NCBI GenBank assembly: GCA_002049455.2 | Contig: KV918939.1 | Coordinates: 91,226 to 155,225 of the forward strand | Direction of reading: 5' to 3' | DNA length: 64,000 nt | From: Porphyra umbilicalis | Lineage: Eukaryota; Rhodophyta; Bangiophyceae; Bangiales; Bangiaceae | Shown: in pieces, positions 42,489-50,899 of the stretch | Layout: each line of letters starts with the position of its first letter | Position numbering within the stretch: position 1 is the stretch's first letter | Notes under the pieces: generated by a model | The model's input: only the letters and a program-made list of their open reading frames with translations | Databases searched by the model: none | Told to the model about the DNA's origin: nothing | Position numbers and translations under genes: made by a program

Positions 42489-43388
42489 GGGCGGTCGCCG
42501 TCGGGCCGGCGGCGGCGGGGGTTGGGGCGCCTTTGCTCTGCCGGCAGCTAGACGACCGGCGGTCGGCGGCGGCGCGGGCAGAGTCACGCGGGGCGCCGAC
42601 ATTCGCTCGAGGCCCGACGGGCGGCCGCTGAGCGTCTCGTGGTCCTCCTCCCCGGCGCGCCGCTGCCACGCGGAGGGGGGAGCGAGCGCCGGCGCGCCCG
42701 CGCGGCGGTCGGGTCGCCTGCGGTCGGCGGTGGCGTCGGCTCCACCGTGGGCGCGCGCGGGGGAGAGACCCGGGGGGGGGATGGCGCGCACCGGGCGCCC
42801 GTGCCGACGCCGGCGGGCGGGTGTGTGGCGCCCCCCGCCGTTGCCACGGACGGGGCGCGGGTGCCGTTGCGGGGGCGCGCCGCGCGCGCGGCGCGCCCGC
42901 GTCGTGGGAGCCCCGCCTCAACGAGCGCCCACTGATGGGTGCGGGGTGCCGACGCCCCGTCGGATCGCGGTGCCGCCGCGGCCGTGACGGGGGCGGCGGC
43001 GGTGCCGCGCAAGGGGGGGGGGGGGGGGGGGCCGCCGCCAACGGGGCGGGTGGGGGCGCCCCCGCGCCGCGTGGCGGACCCCCCGACGCCGGTCGCCCGT
43101 CGGCACGCGCCGCGGCCGACGGGCGGGGGCGGGGGCGGCGGCGGCGGCGCGGCGGGGCGGGGACGCTCGCACGCCCGCCGGGGCGGCGCACCCCGAGCCG
43201 CGCGTGGGGCGCTGCTCCGCCGCGCCGCCCGGTCGAGGGGAACCACAAGAATAAAAATGTTAAGTTACGATACACCCGACGGGCGCAGGCGGGCGGCGCC
43301 GACGCGGACGGCCACGCAACCGCGCGGCCGGCCGGCGTGCGGCGGCTGCGCGCACCCGACGCCTACCCCAACCCCCCCCCCCCTATGT
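41630..43388. other. GC-rich convergent intergenic region
   Basis: All open frames are Arg/Pro/Gly/Ala low complexity without motifs. Contains a G18 run around 43013-43030, and C12 at 43372-43383, which lies 5 nt beyond the stop of the minus-strand gene. Confidence 0.5.
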
Positions 43389-44510
43389 TTAGTACTTCTT
43401 CTCAGCGACGCCGCACACGCGCTTGGTGCACAGCTTGTCGGTGCACACCTTGACATTCTCCGTCTCGGCGCAGCACTTCTTGTCGACGGTCGTGCGCTTG
43501 CACAGCGCGTCGACCTTGACCGTCTTGGTGCAGCCGCCCTTGATGACCTTCTTGATGGTGCAAGGGGCCTTGACGACGACCGCCTTTTGGCACGTTGCCG
43601 CCTGCTTGACCGACTTGGTGCACCCGGTCTTGACTTGGACGTCGGCAGAGCAGCCGGCGGGCGCCCACTGCGACTTGGTGCACGGCACCGACACAAGGCT
43701 CGTCGTTGCGCACATGCCCTTGACCGTCATCGCGCACGTGGCGTCGACGGTCTTGGTGCAGTCGCGCTTGGCCGTGTACGAGCAATCGTAGGGCGTCTTC
43801 ACCTCTTCCGGGCACGTGCTGGGGTAGGCAATGGTCTCAAAGCACGGCTTGCCATCGCGCCCATACGCCTCCGAGCCGGTGCACTTGACCTCCTTCTTAT
43901 ACGTCTTGGTGCACGGGCCCGTCTTTTTGACGACCTTGACGCACTGCTTCTCCACCTTGTGGTCGCACTTGGCCGCCACCTGCTTCTTGCACGGCATCTG
44001 GACGGTCTTGTCGCACAGCTTGGTCGACGCGCGCTCCTCCTTGCACGTCGTCTGGACCTTGACGTTGCAGCCGACCGGCTTCTTCACCGTCTCGACGCAG
44101 CCGTCGGGGACCCACGCCTTGACAAACTTTTCACACGCGTACGCCTTGTACACCCGCTTGTCGCACGTCGCCTTGACGTCCTTGACGCAGTCGACCTTGA
44201 CGCCCTGCGCCTTGGTACACTTGTACGCGGCGGTCTTGGCGCACCCAAACCGCACGCACTGCTTGGTCGTCTTGCAGTCCGACCCGCACTTTTCCCGGAC
44301 GGAGCGGCACTCGGTGCGCGCGCCGGCCGCGGGCTTGGCGGGCGGCGGCGGCGCCGCGCCGCCAAAGACGTACTGCTTGGCCGACGCGGCGGCCGCCACG
44401 TCCCCAACGGTAGCGGGGGGGGCGTCGGGCGCCCCCGGGGACGCGGCCGCGGCGGTGGCGGCGGCGGCGGCGGCGACGGCGGCGAACGCGGCAATCTTGG
44501 ACAGCGCCAT
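43389..44510 (-). CDS. Secreted Cys/Lys/Thr-rich repeat protein
   Basis: The frame is intact from ATG 44510 to TAA 43391, 373 residues. Residues 1-23 form a clean Ala-rich signal peptide; a short Pro/Ala spacer follows; then from about residue 66 to the end cysteines recur every 5-15 residues in a loose KxCxKTVKxxC pattern, for example CTKTVDATCAMTVKGMC and CDKTVQMPCKKQVAAKC. The sequence is basic and has no membrane helix after the signal. An extracellular-matrix or cell-wall protein held by many disulphides fits the composition; this is inference and I recognise no named family. Sense-strand context is striking: 23 C end 6 nt before the ATG and 12 G start 5 nt after the stop. Confidence 0.85.
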   Translation of the reverse strand: MALSKIAAFAAVAAAAAATAAAASPGAPDAPPATVGDVAAAASAKQYVFGGAAPPPPAKPAAGARTECRSVREKCGSDCKTTKQCVRFGCAKTAAYKCTKAQGVKVDCVKDVKATCDKRVYKAYACEKFVKAWVPDGCVETVKKPVGCNVKVQTTCKEERASTKLCDKTVQMPCKKQVAAKCDHKVEKQCVKVVKKTGPCTKTYKKEVKCTGSEAYGRDGKPCFETIAYPSTCPEEVKTPYDCSYTAKRDCTKTVDATCAMTVKGMCATTSLVSVPCTKSQWAPAGCSADVQVKTGCTKSVKQAATCQKAVVVKAPCTIKKVIKGGCTKTVKVDALCKRTTVDKKCCAETENVKVCTDKLCTKRVCGVAEKKY

Positions 44511-46284
44511 CGTAGCGGGGGGGGGGGGGGGGGGGGGGGCAGGGGGGAGGGCGTGGAGGAGGATGGATGAGCGACGGGTGGCGAGCGCGGAAGAGCGTGG
44601 TCGGCGGTACGGGCGGCGGCGGCGGCGGCGGGCGGGGCGGAAAGGGCAAGGGAGCGGCTGGTCGTGTGGTGTGTTGGAAGCAGCCGCTGCGTGTGTGCGG
44701 GGGATGAGGGTGAGATGGGGCCCCCACCGCCGCGCCCACCCGCCCCTATGTACTCCCCCGGCGGCGACCACGCGCGGCGGCGGCCGCCCCTCCCGCGCCG
44801 GCAGCTGCGGCCCCGCCGGGAGCCCCCCTGCGTCGGACGGCATCCGCGCACCGAGCCCGCGCCCCCGCCCGCGGCGGCCACGGTGGGAGCCGCGCGGCAG
44901 CCGCACATTACGGGTGTCAGAGGCGTCCGCCGCCGTCTTCGCCCACCCTGCCCCCCCCCCCACCCCCCCCCCCCCCTCCCCCCCCCATCGGAAACCCCCC
45001 CCCCGCGCGCCGGGCGGGGGTCGGCTACCCGCCGCCGACGCACCGCGCCGGCGGCAGCGGGGCGCTGCAGCCCCCCCGTGTGCGGCCGCGGCGGCCGCTG
45101 CAGCGGGGCAACGGTACACACGGCGGGCGGCGGCGGCGGCGGGGACGGGGCGGCGGCGGCGGCGGTGCCGCCGCGGCCACGCGCCGCGCCGCACGCGGGC
45201 ATTGGGCGGGGGTGGCGCCATCAGGGGGGGGAGGGGGAGGGCAGACGACCGGCAGACGGCGGCCGCCGGCAGGCCGGTGGTGGGTGCGGCGGCGGCGCCG
45301 GCGGCGGCGCCGCGGCGGCGCCGCGGGGCGGGCGGGACGGCAGCGCCGCTGCGCGGCGCGCGCCCGCGGCGGCGCCGGTGCAAGCGCCCGCGCGCGCGCG
45401 GCGGGGCCGGCAACAAGGCCGGGCAGCGTGGCCGCGTGGCCGCGCGTCGGGCGGGGCTCGCCCGCGGCGGCGCTTCCGGCGGTCGCGGGTCAGAGCTGTC
45501 AAGCAGACGCCGCTGCCCCAGTCCCGGCCCCGACGTCAAAAACAATTGTGTGCGACTTGACCCCCCCACAATTCTTCCTGGCACCGTCTCTCCTGTCGTC
45601 CACGACCGGTTGCGCGTCGGGTCATTCGTCAATGGGCGGCGCCAGGCGGATGGTCTAGATTCTACGCGGAACCGGCGTGCGTCAGCAGGTGACGGGCGCA
45701 GGCGCGACACTTGGACCGACACAAACAGTACACGACCGCTCGCGCGGGGCGGGGCCTCAATCTCGCCAGCGTCGTCCAAACGGGTGCCAGGGAATCCAAG
45801 CGTACCGTGGACCTCCTTTGAGTGTAACGCACGCGCTCATTGCGCGCGGTCTCTGCCAACCACACCGTCGGTGTCGCGGTGATTGGCCCAGCACGCCCGT
45901 TGTTGTGCGAAATGCTAGGATTGAGGGCGGCACCACACGCCTACAGGTCTGGCAACGCTGCAGCTGCTGTCGCCGCCCCTGGCTCTGGGCGGAGGAGGTG
46001 ACCACCGCGTCACCCGCGCTTTCCCCGTTCTTCGCCTTTCCACCCAGACGCCTGGGCACGGCTGCGATTGCTACTCTAGCGGGGGCCACCGTCGGGCTCT
46101 CGCCGGCGCCCTCAAGAGCGGCTGCGGTGCGTAGCGGGGTGCCCACACTGCCCGCACAGCCCCCCGCCAAGGCGGCGCACGCTCGCTCAGCGGACGCGCC
46201 AAAGAGCAGCGCCCGCTGGCGCGCGCGGCGGACCTCCCTCGCGCAGGCACTGGCGTCACCGCCGCGCCGGCGGCGGTCCTCACC
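44511..46284. other. Divergent intergenic region
   Basis: Contains the G23 run at 44517-44539 and further C and G runs at 44946-45003. No gene recognised in 45100-46284, although low-complexity frames are open on both strands. Likely holds promoters for the Cys-rich gene (-) and the PI-PLC gene (+). Confidence 0.5.
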
Positions 46285-47475
46285 ATGGCGCCTCGGGGGC
46301 TCGTCCCCCTCCTAGCAGCCGCCGCGCTCGCCGTTGCCGCCGGCACGCTTCCCCCCCCCGCGGCCGCGGTCGCGTGCGCCAGGCTGGTGGCGACCCCCCC
46401 CCCCCGCCCCGTGTGCACGGCGCCCCTGACCAACGCCACGGCCATCAACGATGCCCAGTTTTTGGGGACGCACAACAGCTACCACCTGGCGCCGGCCGAC
46501 TCCATCCTCACCCTCATCCGCGGGCTCCTCGGCGACGCCACTGCCAACACGTTTACGGTTTCGCAGGCGCCGCTGGCGGAGCAGCTCGGCCCCCTCGGCG
46601 TGCGGCAGCTCGAGTTGGACGTCATGGCCGACCCCGCCGGCGGGGAGTACGCGGTGCCCAAGCTCATTGGCGCCGACTTGCTCGGCCTCGTCACCAAGGC
46701 GGGGCGTGGCCTGCCCCCCCGCCCCGCCGCTGAAGTTGCGGCGCTGCGGGAGCCCGGCCCCAAGGTCCTCCACGTGCGCGACGTGGACTATTGGGCGACC
46801 GTCCTGACCTTCCGCGCGGCCATAGCCCAAGTGGCGTCGTGGAGCGCCTCGCTCGGCCGCCGCCACTCCCCCGTGGCGGTGCTGGTCGAGGTGATCGAGC
46901 CGCGCACAGACATCCCCGTCATCCGGCAGCCGCTGGCGTGGACAGCGGCGGATTTTGGGGCGCTCGAGGCGGCCATCCTCGCCACCGTCGGCCGCGCCAA
47001 CGTGCTCATCCCCGCCGACGTGCGTGGGGCGGCGCCGACCCTCCGCGCGGCCGTCACGACCAAGGGGTGGCCGACGCTCGCCGCCGCGGCGGGCAAGTTC
47101 CTCTTCTTCCTCGACAATGGCGGGGCGCTGCGGGACACGTACGCGCGGCTGCCGGCGGGCGGCACGGAGCGGCTCTTCTTCACCGACCGCGCGGATGAGA
47201 CGGGCCACCCCGACGCGGCCTTTGTCAAACTCAACAACCCGTCGTCACCCGCCGCGGCGGCGCGCATCACCGACGCGGTGCGGGCGGGCTTCCTCGTGCG
47301 CACGCGCGCCGACCGGGACGCGGTGACGGGCGACACGGCGCGGCGGGCGGCGGCGCTCGACAGCGGCGCCACGTTTGTGTCGACCGACTTTCCGGGCGTG
47401 GGGCGGGACGGCTACAGCGTGAGCGTGGGGGGGGGGGAGGGCCGCGTCAACCCCGTGCGCTGCGTGCCCGCCTAG
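46285..47475 (+). CDS. Secreted PI-PLC-like phosphodiesterase (PI-PLC-C1 type)
   Basis: 396 residues from ATG 46285 to TAG 47473, unbroken. Residues 1-29 are a signal peptide. The catalytic-fold motifs of the TIM-barrel phospholipase C family follow: FLGTHNSYH (about 59-67, with the first catalytic His at 63), LGVRQLELDVMADP (metal-binding E/D), KVLHVRDVDYW (second His), VAVLVEVIEP, GKFLFFLDNG and TFVSTDFPG near the end. This arrangement resembles the calcium-dependent PI-PLC-C1 family, mostly known from bacteria and fungi. The enzyme should act outside the cell or in the secretory lumen on phosphoinositides or GPI-type substrates; substrate not shown. A run of 20 G starts 11 nt after the stop. 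Confidence 0.85.
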   Translation: MAPRGLVPLLAAAALAVAAGTLPPPAAAVACARLVATPPPRPVCTAPLTNATAINDAQFLGTHNSYHLAPADSILTLIRGLLGDATANTFTVSQAPLAEQLGPLGVRQLELDVMADPAGGEYAVPKLIGADLLGLVTKAGRGLPPRPAAEVAALREPGPKVLHVRDVDYWATVLTFRAAIAQVASWSASLGRRHSPVAVLVEVIEPRTDIPVIRQPLAWTAADFGALEAAILATVGRANVLIPADVRGAAPTLRAAVTTKGWPTLAAAAGKFLFFLDNGGALRDTYARLPAGGTERLFFTDRADETGHPDAAFVKLNNPSSPAAAARITDAVRAGFLVRTRADRDAVTGDTARRAAALDSGATFVSTDFPGVGRDGYSVSVGGGEGRVNPVRCVPA

Positions 47476-48869
47476 GGCACGCGGTTGGGGGGGGGGGGGG
47501 GGGGGGCTCTCGCTGCCGCGCGCCGCTCGATGGGCGGCTGCCGGGGAGTCACCCCCGCGTACGCATTTTTAACTGGTCTCGGCTGCGGTGGGGCGGCTGC
47601 TGTCCAACCGCCGGCGTGGTCGACCTTGGCTTGCATGCCCGTGGCGTCGACAGGCGCACTGCCCGGGCGGCGGCCGTTTTTGTTTTAAACAAGGCGCGGA
47701 GCGCAATGAAACAGCCTCGGAGCGTGTCACCCCAGTGTACTGGGCTAGTAGAGGAGCAGCATTGAGAATCCATACAAGCAACAACACGGGCACTCCCGTG
47801 CAGGTGCGCCTCCGCCTTCCCAGCTCAGGAAAAGCCATCAGACTCGCTAGGACCCCCACCCTGCCAGGACCGCCACTTTTTTTTTCTTTTCTTTTTTTGT
47901 TTAAAGTTTGCAACGACTGCTGACGGGGTTGCACATCCCGTCCAACGCGCACCCGCCAGACGCACGCCGTCGTGCGGCCCGCGCGAACTCCAAGTCAAGA
48001 AAGCCTCGGGCCAGGAAGGGATGGCCGGAACTTTCCAGCTCCACATGCACGCACGCCGGGTGGAAGCAAGAAACTCGAATCGAGATATGGATCCGCCTTA
48101 ACGGTCAATCGAGGACGAGAAATCTGTATGAACTTGAGGTGCACGTGATTTTCGAAAGTGAAGCGGGGTGCGCTCGGTTCGAGACTGTGAACAACGCTGT
48201 AATGACTCCCACATGGTGTTGCGTCACTCTCACAAGAAGTAGCCGCCCCACATTGCCAAAGGTGTTGCGCATATTCACAGTATTCTAAGCCGTAAGAGCA
48301 GCAGATTTCATTCTATCATCATAATATAAATAAATATGTGAATATATGAATATGGGGTTCCAATTTTGACTAATTCAAGTTGGAAAGAATTTCCCAGGTA
48401 CCACGCTGTGCCAGGACATAGCCTTGGCCGTGATTCGAGCGGGCCTTCAACTGTCACGTGCTGGGCCCCCCCGCGCGAGGTCGAACTTGTTTGGCGGCGG
48501 TTGCTGGCCAGCAACCACGTGGTCATGGCCACGCGCCGGCGCGCCAGCTGCGTCGAACTTGCTTTTGAGAAGCCGCTCGCGTCCGTTCCTTCCCAGTGTG
48601 CCGGCCACCTGCGTTGAGTCACCGCCGTGACCGCCCCTACGTCCCTGCTTCTCTGACTGTCCGTCGGCGTGCCCGTGTCGACGGCGCTGCACGGAGCGAT
48701 TGACCGGCCGGTCGACGGCGGTTCGACGCGGACGGCTGCCGACGGCAGCTGCGCGCGCGGCGGGACGTCGGCCGACGACGACGGCGCGGGTTGTGCGCGT
48801 TCCGAGAACGTTTCATCCGCCCCGACCCCGGCCCCCCGCGGATGGAATGCGCCCACCCGCACCGCAGTG
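47476..48869. other. Intergenic region
   Basis: Begins with G20 at 47487-47506. 47877-47904 is T-rich, and 48311-48356 is an unusually AT-rich patch. No supported gene. Sequence 48600-48869 is open in the frame of the next gene but has no ATG before 48870. Confidence 0.5.
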
Positions 48870-50618
48870 ATGGACACGCCGGTCGCGGATGAGGCGTTTG
48901 TGGCGCTGCTGGCGGGCATGCGCCCCCGCCGGATGGGCGTGGCCGACGTGCAGGCGCTGCCCGAGATGGCCATCCTCCGCCGCTCCCCGCTGGCGGCGCG
49001 GTGGATGGCGCCCATGTCCCCCTTCCTTTCTGCCGAGGCCGCCGCGGCCGCCACGCACGCGGCGGTGGGCGTGGCAGACGTTGACGGCGCGGGCGGCGGC
49101 ATGTTCCCGGGGCTAACGCCCGACGCGCTGGCGGCAGCGACACCCCTGGACTCGGTACTGCGACGGCTCCAGTTAGACACGGACGCGACGGGGAGCGCCA
49201 CCAGCAACGGCGGCACCAGCAGCAGCAGCGGGTGTGGCGGCAGCGGCGGCGGCTACCCGTGTGCCGACACGCCTGTCCTCCTCGTCTCCTCCATGTCCGT
49301 CCCCATCCACACTGACGGAACGGTCATTGTTGGGTACACCATCAGTGACGTGCATGTCGACGCGGTGACGCCGGCCTTTCTCCGATCCGACCCCTACCCG
49401 CGCATCTGCCGCTTTGCCATGGACACGCACACGCTGCAGGGGCTGGAGATGTGCTCCCGCCACGACGGGCGCGTCGTCCTCTTTAACTCTCTGCGCCAAG
49501 CGGGGCTACCGCTGGAGCACTTGCAGTGGATCATGTCGGCGTTTACGCGGCCGCCCGCCGGGGTCAGCGCGGCGTCGGGGCCGCCCTTCACAACCCTCCA
49601 CGCGCGCAAGTCGACGCTCTGCCACCGCACCGAGGCGGTCAATGCGGCAGCGTCGCGGCTGCTGAGAGGCGGTAACGGGCCCGAGCGGGTGCTCGACGAC
49701 TTTCGCGCCCTACACGATTGCCTCGGCTCGTTTGGCGGTGCTGCCGTGGCGGATGACGGGGCGGATGGGGACGGGGGAGGGGAGGGGGGCGCCCCCACCA
49801 CCGCCGCGTCGTACGCCCCGGGGGCCCTCGTCACGGTGCCGCCCGCGGCGGCCGGTGGCAGCGGGGGTGCGCGCCCGCGGCTGCCCGCCGCCGCCGCCGC
49901 CGCCGCCGCGCCCGTGCGGATGGTTTCCTCTGTCTTTTCGTGCACCCGGTCGGGGGTGGTCGGCGCGGAGCGCCTGCGCATGTTGGCACTCTCCCTGCAG
50001 GCGGTCAACCCGCTGCGCTTGCGCTTGCGCACGGGGCCCGCGGCGCTCGAGGGCGCGTTGGGGGCGGCGCCCTCGGCGCCCGCGTCCGCGTCAGGGGGGG
50101 GGGTGGCGGCCTCGACGACGCCCCCGTGGCTGCCCCGCCAGCGGCCCATTGCGCCGGCGCCGCGGCTGTCGCCCCCGGCGCCGCGGCCATCGCCGCCGGC
50201 CGCCGCGGCGGCGGCGAGCGCGTCGACGAGCGGCGACTCGGCGGCGGGGGCGGCGGGGGCGGCGGGGGCGACGGGGGCGGCGGGGGCGGGGGCGCCTGCG
50301 GCGGCGTGCCTCGGCCCCGCCCGGCGGCGGCCGCGCCGCAAAGTCACCCTCGCCGACGTGACGGACGCGGCGGCCGCCGCGCGCATCCTCCGCAACCGCT
50401 CCGCTGCGGCGCGGTCCAACGCCAAGCGCAAAGCCGCCCGCCTCGGCGCGCTCGCCGCCGCCGCCGTGGTGGCGGTGCCGCCGCTGCCGCCGCCGCTGCC
50501 GCCGCCGCCCACCGTGGGGGCCGTGTCAGTGCCGCTCGCCGTAGCGGCGCCCGCGTCGGCGGCGGCGCCATTGGATGGGGGGGGCGACGGGCGCGCACCG
50601 AATCCATTGCCACCATGA
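48870..50618 (+). CDS. bZIP-like basic-region protein
   Basis: First ATG of the frame is 48870; the frame runs unbroken to TGA 50616 (582 residues). The N-terminal half holds a well-structured segment, TPVLLVSSMSVPIHTDGTVI, VGYTISDVHVDAVTPAFLRS, PRICRFAMDTHTLQGLEMC and LVFNSLRQ-like LFNSLRQAGLPLEHLQWIMS, of no family I recognise. Near the C-terminus RRRPRRKVTLADV is followed by ARILRNRSAAARSNAKRKAA, matching the bZIP DNA-binding signature N-x7-R with a preceding basic cluster. No leucine heptads follow; the sequence becomes Ala/Pro-rich, so the zipper is absent or replaced. A G13 run starts 11 nt after the stop. A role as transcription factor is inferred from the basic region only. Confidence 0.72.
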   Translation: MDTPVADEAFVALLAGMRPRRMGVADVQALPEMAILRRSPLAARWMAPMSPFLSAEAAAAATHAAVGVADVDGAGGGMFPGLTPDALAAATPLDSVLRRLQLDTDATGSATSNGGTSSSSGCGGSGGGYPCADTPVLLVSSMSVPIHTDGTVIVGYTISDVHVDAVTPAFLRSDPYPRICRFAMDTHTLQGLEMCSRHDGRVVLFNSLRQAGLPLEHLQWIMSAFTRPPAGVSAASGPPFTTLHARKSTLCHRTEAVNAAASRLLRGGNGPERVLDDFRALHDCLGSFGGAAVADDGADGDGGGEGGAPTTAASYAPGALVTVPPAAAGGSGGARPRLPAAAAAAAAPVRMVSSVFSCTRSGVVGAERLRMLALSLQAVNPLRLRLRTGPAALEGALGAAPSAPASASGGGVAASTTPPWLPRQRPIAPAPRLSPPAPRPSPPAAAAAASASTSGDSAAGAAGAAGATGAAGAGAPAAACLGPARRRPRRKVTLADVTDAAAAARILRNRSAAARSNAKRKAARLGALAAAAVVAVPPLPPPLPPPPTVGAVSVPLAVAAPASAAAPLDGGGDGRAPNPLPP

Positions 50619-50899
50619 CGTGTGGCGGTGGGGGGGGGGGGGAACGTCAGCTGCTGGTCACCCCATGGGAGCGCGTGGGTGGCGGCACCACCTCCCTCCT
50701 GCTCGTCACAAACTAATAGCGGCATGGTTGCTGTACAAGAGGATACACGCGAGACGCTGGAAGGCCGGCCGTCCCGCGCGCATCCCGCCCGCCCGCGGGC
50801 AGGGCGACTATCCAAACCGCTCCTCTCTGTGCAGCACGAGTATTAACAGTACCCGAGACAGAGGGTGGGGCGCCGCGGGGGTCAGCGGCCTGCCACTGG
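50619..50899. other. Short convergent intergenic region with G13
   Basis: Lies between the bZIP-like gene (+) and the lipase gene (-). G13 at 50630-50642. Nothing else recognised. Confidence 0.55.

Noticed and set aside
41626..42987. 453-codon frame (+) after the GT14 gene, and 756 codons antisense
   Set aside because: Both are Pro/Arg/Gly/Ala low complexity with long homopolymers and no recognisable domain.
43831..45882. 683-codon frame (+) antisense to the Cys-rich gene
   Set aside because: A shadow of the real minus-strand gene, continued by low-complexity sequence.
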